A stretch of DNA of 40,123 nucleotides from Actinomycetes bacterium (GCA_021777355.1 JAJYDO010000017.1:1-40123); one strand, 5' to 3'; shown: positions 9,355 through 17,617, counted from the stretch's first letter. Notes: a model not told the origin generated them from the sequence alone. Numbers and translations are program-made.

Positions 9355-9930
9355 AATACAGGCGTAAAAAGGGCGAGGCCAGTTGAGATATCTCCCCGGC
9401 TAGAAACAAATTTGACAAACTTTCTTAGCTTAAAATCTTATTACTAATCGAGATTGCTTCTCCTAACTACTACTCTCTTCCCATCCTCAGAGGAAGTTTT
9501 TCCTTCGAAGTCTCTGATTCAACTACACCGTCATACAAGTTAAAGCCAATTCATAGCTGCACGACTCTTTGGCAGCCCAGTCCCACTTATTATTGAAGAT
9601 GATCCCTGATTAGTCTTGGACCTAACTAATTGCCCATACCTGCCTTGCCTCTAATTGAAGTCTCAGCCTTAAATTCCAGGTATCGACATTTCAATTGTTA
9701 GCACCAGTTCGCAACTGATTTAGTAGTGGCTAATAAGGTTCAAAATTATGAAAAGTTAGTAATGCTCCGCCTTCACTTTTGCCCTCTGCCAAGAAAGATT
9801 CGCTTGGCAGAGGGCTCTGACCATCACTTTTTGAGTGTAAAACTTTCGCCGGAAGAGCACATGCGCCATATTTGCAAGAAGGCAAGTAAAACTAAGTAAA
9901 TTTTATCCATCAGTGATATAGTCTGTTCCT
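9355..9930. other. Long intergenic region without a convincing gene
   Basis: No reading frame here has convincing coding character. It holds a TTGACA hexamer at 9412-9417 without a clear -10 partner, a TATGAAAA...TTAGTAATGC motif (9747-9765) that recurs at 12550-12570, and a perfect 13-bp hairpin at 9781-9815. Nothing else was recognised. Confidence 0.6.
9781..9815 (+). terminator. Perfect 13-bp hairpin, possible terminator
   Basis: GCCCTCTGCCAAG (9781-9793) pairs perfectly with CTTGGCAGAGGGC (9803-9815) around a 9-base loop. A short T run (CTTTTT) follows about ten bases later on the plus strand, so it is not a textbook intrinsic terminator. It lies 430 bases after the peptidase gene and 116 bases before the next possible plus-strand gene. 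It may end a long 3' transcript or insulate the next module. Confidence 0.5.
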
Positions 9931-10317
9931 GTGGGTCGTTTTCCTGTAAAATCGATGGTCGGAACAAGAAAGTTTCCAGTTGGTGTGCCACCACTTGCGA
10001 TCGGTGCAATGCCGCAATTTGCGATTTCAACTGGCTGCAATAGTCGCTCGAAATCAACAGGTACACTTGGGGTTACCCATGGTCACAGAGTAAGGGAAAC
10101 CCTCTGGTCGCTCTCAATTTGTAATAAAAACTCGATGTCTTTGGATGCAATGTTTTCAAATCAATTTGTTGGGGCCAAACTTGATGGATTGACGTTGTCA
10201 CATTCTCTGGAACTATTTGAAATTAAAGTATCATTTTCAACTAATATTGTGGAAATTACATCGCTTAATCCTACGTTACTTCACAACTTAATGGACCAAC
10301 AGTTGGTTCGCGCTTAG
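9931..10317 (+). CDS. Hypothetical protein (doubtful ORF)
   Basis: A 128-residue frame with no recognisable domain. The N-terminal part is rich in Gly, Pro and Val (FPVGVPPLAIGAMPQF). The C-terminal part (LSHSLELFEIKVSFSTNIVEITSL) could form beta strands. The start would be GTG at 9931 or ATG at 9955, neither with a Shine-Dalgarno sequence. In its favour, it ends 13 bases before the next gene, runs in the same direction and is the only frame filling this space. Against it are the missing ribosome binding site, the lack of any recognised family and its position beyond a non-coding stretch. It could be a remnant of a larger gene or not coding at all. Confidence 0.3.
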   Translation: MGRFPVKSMVGTRKFPVGVPPLAIGAMPQFAISTGCNSRSKSTGTLGVTHGHRVRETLWSLSICNKNSMSLDAMFSNQFVGAKLDGLTLSHSLELFEIKVSFSTNIVEITSLNPTLLHNLMDQQLVRA

Positions 10318-10330
10318 ATCAGGAGGTCAA

Positions 10331-10987
10331 ATGGCTCAGGTAATATCATTTACTAATAACTATACGGATCACTCGACACAAGATGGATATCAGTTCGAGT
10401 TCTTCTGCATGAGATGTGGCAATGGTTATGAATCGCCGTTCCAGAGATCTGCGGGTGGTTTTGGAAGAATGGCGGCAATTGGAGGCAACCTTTTGGGTGG
10501 CACTCTTGGCGACAGAGTTGAACAGGCAGGTTTCGATGCTCAGTGGCTAAGAGGAGGAAATAGGGGAAAAGGCTGGGACAAGGCACTACAAAAGGCGGCT
10601 GAAGAGGTGCAGCATTTCTTCAACCAGTGTCATAGATGCGGCCAGTGGGTGTGCCAGAGCGTGTGTTGGAACGAAGAAAAGGGACTTTGCGTACAATGCG
10701 CCCCGAAACTGGACCAAGAAATTACAGCCATGCAATCCGAAGCCCAAATCGGTCAGCTCCAAACTAAAATTCAACAGGTTGATTGGACTGAGAATGTCAA
10801 CTACACCGATGAAGCTACGGCAATGTGTCCCGAGTGCAAAAAAGAGTCAGGAGGGGGAAAGTTTTGCAAAGTCTGTGGACATCCGTTGGCTGCGGCTCCG
10901 CCCTCAATGGCTAGATTTTGTGGCAACTGCGGAACAAAACTAGGAGATGCTAATTTCTGTCCGGAGTGCGGATCTCCGGGGGTGTAA
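10331..10987 (+). CDS. Multi-zinc-ribbon protein of unknown function
   Basis: A 218-residue soluble protein with several CxxC pairs. There is an N-terminal FFCMRCGNGYESPF, a central CHRCGQWVC...CWNEEKGLCVQCAP (~97-130) and two C-terminal zinc ribbons, CPECKKESGGGKFCKVCG and FCGNCGTKLGDANFCPECG (~165-216). Between the first two is a Gly-rich stretch (GFGRMAAIGGNLLGGTLGD) that could touch membrane. The C-terminal double zinc ribbon is the kind found on many bacterial adaptor proteins. The start is supported by AGGAGG ten bases ahead (10321-10326). It is followed immediately by the PH-like gene with overlap or near contact, so the two probably act together. No reaction can be assigned. Confidence 0.88.
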   Translation: MAQVISFTNNYTDHSTQDGYQFEFFCMRCGNGYESPFQRSAGGFGRMAAIGGNLLGGTLGDRVEQAGFDAQWLRGGNRGKGWDKALQKAAEEVQHFFNQCHRCGQWVCQSVCWNEEKGLCVQCAPKLDQEITAMQSEAQIGQLQTKIQQVDWTENVNYTDEATAMCPECKKESGGGKFCKVCGHPLAAAPPSMARFCGNCGTKLGDANFCPECGSPGV

Positions 10988-10991
10988 GGAA

Positions 10992-12458
10992 TTGAATTAC
11001 AAGCTTTTGGATGGTTCGGGAACGGTAGTTGAAGAAGGAGAATGTACGACCAACTTTGCCGCCGGGACTGTTAATATCGTCCCAAAATCCGGTCAGCCAA
11101 TTGTAGCCAAAGGAAGCGAAGTAGACATATCCGAGCCGGATCCGTACTCTATTTCGATTGGTTTTAGCGGATCTTTTTCCGTAATTCTTTCTATGATGGG
11201 ACCCAAGCGAGGCCCAATTTTAGATGAATTAAGAAAGTCCAAGCAGACCACCTATAGGGGCGCGCATTTGCTCGTGGGAATCGGAAAGGCGAGCAAATAC
11301 AAGGGACTTGTAAATGAAATTGAATCTGAAATTTGTCTATATGACGATGCACTGGTGTGCATAGGCCAGTCGGGTCCACCCCTTCAAACGCTATATTCAT
11401 TCATTGACAGTTTCGGCGAAGATGCAACAGGTTATACCTTTAATCTTTCAATTCATGGAAACCGGACTTTGGAGATAAAAAGGCTTGCCCAAATGACCTC
11501 TCCGTTTAAGTCCGAACTTACTGAGAAAATATCTAAAACTAAAGTCAGGACGAGCGCATTTTTCTCGGCTCTATTTCCGGGCCTTGACGCAATGCCACTT
11601 AGGCTGCTTTCCTCTAAACTGCAAGATGGAGTAGCCGCGAAACTTTCCGACTTGAACGGTATTAACGAAAACTTGGCTTCGCAAGTCCTTGACTTGACCA
11701 CAAGTGATGAAGTCAAGGATAAAGTTAACTCTCTTCAGGCTAAATTTGAATCCTGGATTGGTTTCAAACAAGTTAGATCCGTTGAGAAGGCAGGATATGG
11801 CGGCGGTGCGTATTATGACCATACTCACCAAAAGATTGAAGACCATGGCGGAAGCCAAGGCATGGCGTCAGGATTTCAGGGGGCAATGATGGCCTCGGCA
11901 ATGGGTGGGATGAATCAAGGATTTCAAGGCGGAATGAATCAAGGATTTCAGGGTGGCTATGGTTTTGATGCGCCTTTTGGGAGTGGCGGCTATGCCATGG
12001 CATTTGAAATGCTCAATATGATGCCGGGAAGCCGGATGATGGGTTTCGGAGGCTTAAGCAACAACTCAGCCCACGAGGTGAAAGAGCGGCAAGTATTTGA
12101 AACTCAAAACATCACACTCGGTTCCACTTCCTATAAAGATCTCAAAGTATCTGGGAAAAGACCTTCTATTTTGGCATTTGCTATTTTTGGGGGACAAAAT
12201 GGCGAACTTATATATCAAACTTTAAACGATGACTTGCCTACCCAAGTATTTAAGGGAATGGATATAAAGGAGCTCAATTTTGCCCTTGCTTTAATTGACT
12301 TTAGAGTCGAGGCTCTCAAAACTGTCGACGACATAACTTCTGATTACAGATCGGCAATTGAACAACTCGATTACCTTTCGTCATTAAAAAACTGCTACCT
12401 CGGATCTGTTAATTTAGACGCGGATTGGACGCAAAACTTGGAATCTTTGCTGGCTTAA
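10992..12458 (+). CDS. Unknown protein, probably two PH-like domains plus Gly/Met/Gln-rich linker
   Basis: Not a family I can name. Residues ~1-85 (NYKLLDGSG...FSVILSMMG...ILDELRKS) and ~95-185 (SEICLYDDALVCIGQSG...LEIKRLAQMTSPFKSELTEKI) each read like a small beta-barrel closed by a C-terminal helix, the pattern of bacterial PH-like domains; this is inference. A low-complexity linker follows (~275-345) with tandem MNQGFQGG units, then a second folded region. The start is uncertain: TTG at 10992, just after the zinc-ribbon stop, or ATG at 10947 overlapping it by 41 bases. The zero spacing between AGGAG and the ATG makes the latter unconvincing too. There is no signal peptide or clear membrane segment. 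It is coupled to the zinc-ribbon gene. Confidence 0.82.
   Translation: MNYKLLDGSGTVVEEGECTTNFAAGTVNIVPKSGQPIVAKGSEVDISEPDPYSISIGFSGSFSVILSMMGPKRGPILDELRKSKQTTYRGAHLLVGIGKASKYKGLVNEIESEICLYDDALVCIGQSGPPLQTLYSFIDSFGEDATGYTFNLSIHGNRTLEIKRLAQMTSPFKSELTEKISKTKVRTSAFFSALFPGLDAMPLRLLSSKLQDGVAAKLSDLNGINENLASQVLDLTTSDEVKDKVNSLQAKFESWIGFKQVRSVEKAGYGGGAYYDHTHQKIEDHGGSQGMASGFQGAMMASAMGGMNQGFQGGMNQGFQGGYGFDAPFGSGGYAMAFEMLNMMPGSRMMGFGGLSNNSAHEVKERQVFETQNITLGSTSYKDLKVSGKRPSILAFAIFGGQNGELIYQTLNDDLPTQVFKGMDIKELNFALALIDFRVEALKTVDDITSDYRSAIEQLDYLSSLKNCYLGSVNLDADWTQNLESLLA
11910..11957 (+). repeat. Two tandem 24-base units coding MNQGFQGG
   Basis: Two consecutive 24-base units (11910-11933 and 11934-11957), nearly identical, encode MNQGFQGG twice inside the low-complexity linker of the PH-like protein. 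A related SGFQGA sequence lies just upstream. Such in-frame repeats can expand or contract by slippage, so linker length may vary between strains. Confidence 0.8.
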
Positions 12459-12842
12459 ATTTGCGAGTAAATTTCATGGTCGACACAGTAAGTCTAAATT
12501 TATACAGCTATCGAGTCATTGGAAAAACATTTCTTTGCAACACTTAAAATATGAAAAACATTAGTAATGCATTACGCCTCAAAATGCATTGTCACAGTTT
12601 TTATGGCAAAAACTTTCTTAGCGACCATAGAACATAGTTCAGAGATTGTCTAAAACCAATCTCCGGGTTAAATTGGGCGCTAACTTTTAACTCAAGTGCA
12701 GTTAAGGTTTTTACGCTTCGACCCTAATAAAGACAATAAATTTTAGTGCTGCTTTATCAGGCATTTTCTAGGGAATATGAGCTTGATTTCAAACCTCACT
12801 AAAGAAATGACTGATCCCAGTGCCTTCTCTCGATTCCTTGAA
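12459..12842. other. Convergent intergenic region with palindromic AT motifs
   Basis: About 380 bases between convergent genes. It contains the motif TATGAAAA...TTAGTAATGC (12550-12570), which resembles 9747-9765. It overlaps a perfect palindrome TAATGCATTA (12565-12574), and AATGCATT recurs at 12583-12590. No convincing gene was seen. A 58-codon plus-strand frame beginning near 12778 mostly overlaps the next gene and was not accepted. Confidence 0.5.
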
Positions 12843-13676
12843 CTAGCCGGATGCCGATGGCTGAAGCACAAAAGCTCCAACATCTTTATTTGGCGGAAAA
12901 CCAAGAGCTACACCGTTGACGCTCACTTGCGTTCCCGCCTTGCCAAGAGTTAAATAAACAACCCCACTGACGTTTTCAACCGTAGCGATCCCCGGAGACA
13001 AAACACTTGCTACTGGCGTGGTACTTTTCCCATTTACGGATTGTTCCGTGATTTGGACATAACAAGGCTGGTTCGTAATGATCGTTAACTTGTAAGTGCC
13101 TGTTGGGACAGGAAATGCGAGCGGTGAAGCCGTTAGAGAGATAGGCGATATCGTCGCAGGAGCAATGGATGGGACGGTGAGGCTGGAGGCCCCCGAGGCA
13201 GTTGTAACTGTAGTAGTAGTTGTAGGAGAACCAGATTTGCTGGAAGACGAAGGAGACATTGTAGCCAGGATGACTGCAAATATTGCCACTATTACAACGA
13301 CTGCGGCCAACCCCGAGGCCACGGTCACAAGCGGAGGCAGCCCATACTTAAGATCTCTAAATTGCTCGCTCACTCCCCCACGATTGTCAAGGTCTAAATC
13401 CTCTTCAATGTCATTGTTTTCGTCCTCTTCGTTTTCATCTTCGATAGAAGGAACCAGCATTGTGTCAGGACCGTCGGATTCGTCATCCCAATTTTCAGGC
13501 TCTTGGAACCTGGCGTTTCTAGAAGTTCGGTTTGCCTCCTGAACAACGTGACCCAGTCTTCCAAGTTGACGCTGATGCGCCTGTATTTCTTTGCCGGTTG
13601 AAGGTTCGGCAACAATAGTCCGCCACACGACTATCACCACTATTGCCACAAGCAGCAAAATTGCAATAGCTACCAT
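12843..13676 (-). CDS. Two-TM membrane protein with RodZ C-terminal (DUF4115)-like external domain
   Basis: 277 residues. A hydrophobic N-terminal segment (~2-18), a charged region rich in Asp/Glu (~60-100, many DE/EE/ED pairs), a second membrane segment (~115-137), a Ser/Thr-rich linker (~138-170) and an exported-side beta domain follow in that order. The last domain (NQPCYVQITEQ..., GIATVENVSGVVYLTLGKAG, VSVNGVALGF) resembles the DUF4115 domain at the C-terminus of RodZ, which links MreB to the cell envelope. There is no helix-turn-helix, so it is not RodZ itself. The start has a strong AGGAGG eight bases upstream. The RmlC-like gene lies 38 bases ahead on the same strand. Its role is unknown; an envelope role is inferred. 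Confidence 0.8.
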   Translation of the reverse strand: MVAIAILLLVAIVVIVVWRTIVAEPSTGKEIQAHQRQLGRLGHVVQEANRTSRNARFQEPENWDDESDGPDTMLVPSIEDENEEDENNDIEEDLDLDNRGGVSEQFRDLKYGLPPLVTVASGLAAVVVIVAIFAVILATMSPSSSSKSGSPTTTTTVTTASGASSLTVPSIAPATISPISLTASPLAFPVPTGTYKLTIITNQPCYVQITEQSVNGKSTTPVASVLSPGIATVENVSGVVYLTLGKAGTQVSVNGVALGFPPNKDVGAFVLQPSASG

Positions 13677-13714
13677 CAGCCAGACCTCCTAATCAACTCG
13701 CCCGAACTACCGAT

Positions 13715-14266
13715 TTATGTCCGAGTCGGATAAATAGGCGTTCTTATCTTTTTAATATCTGCACGCAAAGGGTTTGCCTTGTCTCGCTCTGAAAGCACAG
13801 GGTCAGTTACCCCCCAGTCGGCACCTATCTCCGGATCACTCCACAAAACTCCTAATTCGTCGTTGTCGTTGTAATAACTATCCACCATATATGTAAGCAG
13901 CAAGTCAGTAAAGGTCGAAAATCCATGAGCGACTCCGGGCGGGATAAATACTCCTCGATCCTCAATCCCGTCCAAGTCGATTATCTGAGTTGCCTTCTCT
14001 GTGGGCGAGCCAACCCTAAGGTCGTGAAGAACTACCCTCATCTTGCCTCGAAGTGGATACCAGTAGTCCGCCTGGTGCATATGATAGTGGAGCCCAACTA
14101 CTGCCCCAGCCTGCTTTTCTGATCTATTTCCCTGGACCATTTCTCGTCCAAGGCCGAACCAAGATCTCCTATAAGTTTCAACAAATCGTCCTCGTTCGTC
14201 GCCATGACTAATAGGCTCGACTATCAAAACGTCCTCAATGACATCAGATTTTATTAATTTGGCCAA
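13715..14266 (-). CDS. RmlC-like cupin (dTDP-4-dehydrorhamnose 3,5-epimerase family)
   Basis: A 183-residue single-domain cupin of the length usual for RmlC. Recognisable blocks are DERGRFVETYRRSWF, GLHYHMHQADYWYPLRGKMRVVLHDLR, IPPGVAHGFSTFTDLLLTYMVDSYY and ELGVLWSDPEIGADW. RmlC converts dTDP-4-keto-6-deoxyglucose to dTDP-4-keto-rhamnose. The catalytic His (H60) and Tyr-rich strand are kept. The Arg before GLHY and the Lys that normally follow GLHYQ are not: the sequence reads VVGLHYHMHQADYWY. The substrate may therefore differ from that of classical RmlC, and no rmlABD genes are nearby. The start is TTG at 14266 with a weak AAAGG upstream. It is likely cotranscribed with the downstream RodZ-like gene. 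Confidence 0.85.
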   Translation of the reverse strand: MAKLIKSDVIEDVLIVEPISHGDERGRFVETYRRSWFGLGREMVQGNRSEKQAGAVVGLHYHMHQADYWYPLRGKMRVVLHDLRVGSPTEKATQIIDLDGIEDRGVFIPPGVAHGFSTFTDLLLTYMVDSYYNDNDELGVLWSDPEIGADWGVTDPVLSERDKANPLRADIKKIRTPIYPTRT

Positions 14267-14397
14267 CTTATTTACTACCTTTACCGCTGTTTTCTTAAAA
14301 CTCTAGCGGCAATTCTACTGCGATAACTGATAAAAGCAATCTAAAGTCGAGACATTTCAATCGGCATTTGTACTACCTCCTGAACTATCCGGCCCAT

Positions 14398-14862
14398 TTA
14401 GCTCAGTTTTTGGTACTCTCCTTTGAAATACATGAGAGGCTTTCCCGGCCTCCTGTCAAGATCAACCACCTTGGCCACAACAAGATCGTGATCACCACCG
14501 TCATGAATTGCATGTATTTCAAACTCGACCCAGGCCAAAACTCCTTCTAATATTGGCACTCCAAACTCATGGGTATGCCACTTGATGAGTTGAAACTTGT
14601 CGCCCCCGCTAACGGCAAAGGTGGCCGCCACGTCTTGCTGAGACTGCGATAAAACATTAATTGCGCCCTTTTTCTGCTTTTTGATTCTTGGCCAAGTTGT
14701 TGAAGTTTTTGCAGGCGCAAATGTGACCAAAGGAGGAATAAGTGATAGCGACATAAATGACTGGCATGTGAATCCGCACGGACCTTCATCATCAATGCTT
14801 GTAACTACGGTAATTCCACTAATAAAATGGCCAAGTACTTCTCTGAATCGTTCCTGCAACAA
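14398..14862 (-). CDS. Flavin reductase family protein (FMN-binding split barrel)
   Basis: A 154-residue flavin reductase-like domain beginning FREVLGHFISGITVVTS, then GFTCQSFMSLSLIPPLVTFAPAKTSTTW, INVLSQSQQDVAATFA and GDHDLVVAKVVDL. These are the conserved blocks of NAD(P)H:FMN oxidoreductases such as HpaC and RutF, which supply reduced flavin to two-component monooxygenases. No partner monooxygenase is visible nearby, so the acceptor is unknown. The start is a TTG in a TTG-TTG pair with a G-rich but poor ribosome site. It is separated from the RmlC-like gene by about 130 bases and from the hydrolase behind it by about 160, all on the minus strand. Confidence 0.9.
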   Translation of the reverse strand: MLQERFREVLGHFISGITVVTSIDDEGPCGFTCQSFMSLSLIPPLVTFAPAKTSTTWPRIKKQKKGAINVLSQSQQDVAATFAVSGGDKFQLIKWHTHEFGVPILEGVLAWVEFEIHAIHDGGDHDLVVAKVVDLDRRPGKPLMYFKGEYQKLS

Positions 14863-15020
14863 TTAGGCCCCCATTTTCGATTCGCTTAAAGAATAAAAAC
14901 TAATTATGGAGTATTCGGCATGCAATCCGTTCAACATTTGAAGAGAATGAAAAGTTACACTTGACGACGTACCCAATCTATTCGCGCAAATCAATGAATA
15001 GTCATTTGCCTCTAGCGAAG

Positions 15021-15983
15021 TCATGACCCAATGTGGTGCACTTTGGCCACTCTAGATTTGGTCTTAACTTCTTTGAAAAGAGAGTCTTGGAAATTAACCG
15101 GAAATCCTTCTGAAAGATCAATTTGCAAACCTTCAGTGGCTGAAAAAATTCTAGGTGGATCATCATGTGCAAGTGATTTTGCAGAAAGTGCCATTAGATC
15201 CAAGTCGCCATCTTTATGTGCCGGATCGTGGTGGTATAAGGCTAAAGCTTTGACCTCGGCCCTTTCAGCAACCGTTACGGCGTAGTCGATGGTTGAGTGA
15301 CCCCAATCCGCTTTTAGCTCAAACTCGTCAGAAGTGAACTGCGCATCATGAATCAACAAGTCAACACCTCGGCAAAGAGCCAAAACCTCTTTGCTCACAG
15401 CACCATCTTCCCAGCCAAGTGGAGCTTGATGATCGCTTACATAAGCTAACGAATGACCGCCTGAATCAACTCGGTAACCAAGAGTCAGTCCGCCTTGGTG
15501 AGGAACTTCTCTGGCCGTCACTTTTAACTCACCAATTTGGAATGAATCTCCGGGACGCAGACCATGTAGTCTGATAGAACTCAATAAGTCCCACACTCCA
15601 ACCGGGAAAAAAGGTGGCGACATGAATCGGTGGTAAGCATCGAGAAGCGATCTATCCTCCTGGGATGGACCATAAATATCTAGAACACTTCCAGCTCGGT
15701 TGGCCTGAGGCATAAAAGGCAGTCCCTGAATATGATCCCAATGCAAATGGGTAACAAATGAAATTGCATGTATGGGCTCATCTGACATCCCACCGGCCGC
15801 AATATTCTTGGAATCTAAATACTCTCCAAGGGGCCGAAGACCCGTGCCAAGATCTAATATTACCGGTGGCGTATACGCTCCGGCTTCAATCAGAACGCAT
15901 GACGTATTTCCACCGTAACGCTGATAATCAGCTCCACTTACGGGGCACGAACCCCTGACACCGAAAAAGGTCACTTTCATCAC
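15021..15983 (-). CDS. Metallo-beta-lactamase fold hydrolase, phosphodiesterase-like
   Basis: A 320-residue protein of the MBL superfamily. The N-terminus MMKVTFFGVRGSCPVSG, then RYGGNTSCVLIEAG and LDLGTGLRPLG, leads to the metal motif THLHWDH (H79, H81, D83, H84). Further ligands are likely in LLIHDAQF and in LALYHHDPAH. The GVRGS-x-P start and the overall pattern resemble RNase Z/PhnP and cyclic-nucleotide phosphodiesterase-like members, but the substrate cannot be chosen from sequence. The frame opens at GTG 15983 followed directly by ATG 15980; the ATG is at least as likely. No signal peptide is seen. It is divergent from the alpha/beta hydrolase at 16099. Confidence 0.9.
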   Translation of the reverse strand: MMKVTFFGVRGSCPVSGADYQRYGGNTSCVLIEAGAYTPPVILDLGTGLRPLGEYLDSKNIAAGGMSDEPIHAISFVTHLHWDHIQGLPFMPQANRAGSVLDIYGPSQEDRSLLDAYHRFMSPPFFPVGVWDLLSSIRLHGLRPGDSFQIGELKVTAREVPHQGGLTLGYRVDSGGHSLAYVSDHQAPLGWEDGAVSKEVLALCRGVDLLIHDAQFTSDEFELKADWGHSTIDYAVTVAERAEVKALALYHHDPAHKDGDLDLMALSAKSLAHDDPPRIFSATEGLQIDLSEGFPVNFQDSLFKEVKTKSRVAKVHHIGS

Positions 15984-16098
15984 GGCCTACTTTTCTTAAC
16001 GATCTCCACAATAAAACAAAATACTGCCTTTTTCTTCGATGTGCGCAAATAACTACTCACAGTGTACATTTTTAATACGAAACAAGAATGGAGAAATG

Positions 16099-16971
16099 AT
16101 GGAAGAAATAGTTGTTGACGCTCACAAAATCCAACTTAAGGCTCTCTACTCAGGAGAAAAGTCCAACCCGCTGGCAATTATTCTCCATGGCTTTCCGGAC
16201 TCCCCCAAAAGTTGGGTGCCATTGGGGCTTCGCCTGGTGGATCTCGGTTTCAGAGTGGTGATTCCCTGGATGAGAGGCTATTACCCTTCACCAATTGATC
16301 CCGACGGGCAGTATTTGACGGGTGCGTTAGCTATGGATGCAATTGCCATCCATGAGTATTTAGGCGGCGACGAGAGATCAGTCATTATCGGCCATGACTA
16401 CGGGGCAATGGCACTTTACGGTGCATGCGCGTTAGATAGTTCCATTTTCAAAGCCGCAGTAGCAGCCTCAGTGCCGCCGTCGGGCTCAATTGCCGAAGGA
16501 TTTTTGAGTTACGATCAGCTTAAACGTAGCTGGTATATGTTTTTTTTCCAATCCCCAATTGCAGAGTTCGCCGTAGCGCAAAACGATCTGAATTTTATTG
16601 AAAGGCTCTGGCAAGACTGGTCGCCAGGGATTAGCAGCCAAGAATATATCAGTGACGCAAAATCGGCTTTGAGAGAACCTGGGCATTTAAATGCCGCACT
16701 TAGCTACTACAAGGCAGTTTTAAATCCAACCACCCCGCCCGAGGATCTCATTATCGCTCAGTCTAAAACAACGCAAATAAGCAATGTGCCCACACTTTAC
16801 ATTCACGGTCACAATGACGGATGCCTAGGAATAGAAGTTGCAAAAAGCGCTTTAAAATACCTGCCGGAAAATAGCAAAATGGAGGTTGTTTCTGACGCAG
16901 GACACTTCCTGCATGTTGAAAAACCGGATATCTTCAATGACCTTGTCTGCGCATTTGTGTCAAGTTTTTAA
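16099..16971 (+). CDS. Alpha/beta hydrolase of the epoxide hydrolase/dehalogenase type
   Basis: An alpha/beta-fold hydrolase. HGFPDSPKSW forms the oxyanion region. The nucleophile elbow is GHDYGA, with Asp rather than Ser; counted from the upstream ATG at 16039 it is Asp120. The catalytic His is in SDAGHFLHVEKP (His289 by the same count). An Asp nucleophile points to epoxide hydrolases or haloalkane dehalogenases rather than esterases. The frame extends upstream to ATG 16039, but MEEIVVDAHKIQ matches normal family starts. GGAG lies five bases before the ATG at 16099 (another ATG at 16096 is adjacent). It stands alone on the plus strand between minus-strand genes. The substrate is unknown. Confidence 0.9.
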   Translation: MEEIVVDAHKIQLKALYSGEKSNPLAIILHGFPDSPKSWVPLGLRLVDLGFRVVIPWMRGYYPSPIDPDGQYLTGALAMDAIAIHEYLGGDERSVIIGHDYGAMALYGACALDSSIFKAAVAASVPPSGSIAEGFLSYDQLKRSWYMFFFQSPIAEFAVAQNDLNFIERLWQDWSPGISSQEYISDAKSALREPGHLNAALSYYKAVLNPTTPPEDLIIAQSKTTQISNVPTLYIHGHNDGCLGIEVAKSALKYLPENSKMEVVSDAGHFLHVEKPDIFNDLVCAFVSSF

Positions 16972-17104
16972 TTTGTAATATATCTGAGCCACATTTCGGG
17001 CGCCGAAAAACTATTGCAAAAAATTACTGTGTGAAATCAAGTGGAATTGAAACCTTCACACAAAAGTAAAACACTGCTTCTTCAAATGGAAGAATTTTAT
17101 CTAT

Positions 17105-17617
17105 TTAATCCCATGCGCCATCTTCGTAGGGGCGACCGCGTTTTGACGCTGAATCTTTTTTCCAGACCATTACTTTCCTTCTGAAATAACAAACTTCCTT
17201 GCCCTCTTGATTGAAACCTTTAGTCTCAACCGTAACGATGCCCCTATCATTTCGAGACTTTGACTCGACTTTTTCTAAAACCCTTGTTTCTGCATAAATA
17301 GTATCTCCATGAAACGTCGGATGTTTGTGCTGCAAAGTCTCAATTTCAAGATTTGCTATAGCGGCTCCGGATACATCAGGAACACTCATCCCAAGCACAA
17401 GTGAGTAGACCAGATTGCCTACCACGACGTTTTTACCCTGAACAGATTCATGCTCGGCAAACCATGCGTTCGTGTGAAGAGGATGGTGATTCATGGTGAT
17501 CATACAGAAAAGGTGATCGTCATACTCTGTGATTGTCTTGCCGGGCCAATGTCGATAAATATCACCGGGTTCGAAATCTTCAAAGTAACGGCCAAAGGGT
17601 CTTTCGTAGATAGTCAT
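17105..17617 (-). CDS. MaoC-family acyl-CoA hydratase
   Basis: A 170-residue single hot-dog protein. It has GRYFEDFEPGDIYRH at the N-terminus and the hydratase-2 signature region DDHLFCMITMNHHPLHTN. His48 fits the catalytic His. The position of the catalytic Asp in the general motif (GDxNPxH) is Asn43, a feature I recall from mesaconyl-CoA hydratase-like actinobacterial members. These enzymes hydrate enoyl-CoA or mesaconyl-CoA. The start ATG at 17617 has AGGAA upstream. Its neighbours (acyl-CoA dehydrogenase at 18842, thiolase at 31390) fit acyl-CoA metabolism. Assignment to the ethylmalonyl-CoA pathway is possible but unproven. Confidence 0.88.
   Translation of the reverse strand: MTIYERPFGRYFEDFEPGDIYRHWPGKTITEYDDHLFCMITMNHHPLHTNAWFAEHESVQGKNVVVGNLVYSLVLGMSVPDVSGAAIANLEIETLQHKHPTFHGDTIYAETRVLEKVESKSRNDRGIVTVETKGFNQEGKEVCYFRRKVMVWKKDSASKRGRPYEDGAWD

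Noticed and set aside
9412-9417. TTGACA hexamer in the intergenic region
   Set aside because: No convincing -10 element at suitable distance and no gene close downstream; a chance match is likely in AT-rich DNA.
9824-10066. An 80-codon minus-strand ORF in the spacer before the zinc-ribbon gene
   Set aside because: No ribosome site, no family resemblance, and it overlaps the terminator-like region and the possible plus-strand frame.
12778-12954. A 58-codon plus-strand ORF beginning MSLISNLTKEMTDPSAF
   Set aside because: It mostly overlaps the 3' end of the well-supported RodZ-like gene on the opposite strand and has no recognisable family.
13096-13542. A 148-codon plus-strand ORF opposite the RodZ-like gene
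   Set aside because: It is an antisense shadow of the acidic and Ser/Thr-rich coding region. The minus-strand frame has a strong ribosome site and a coherent domain order.
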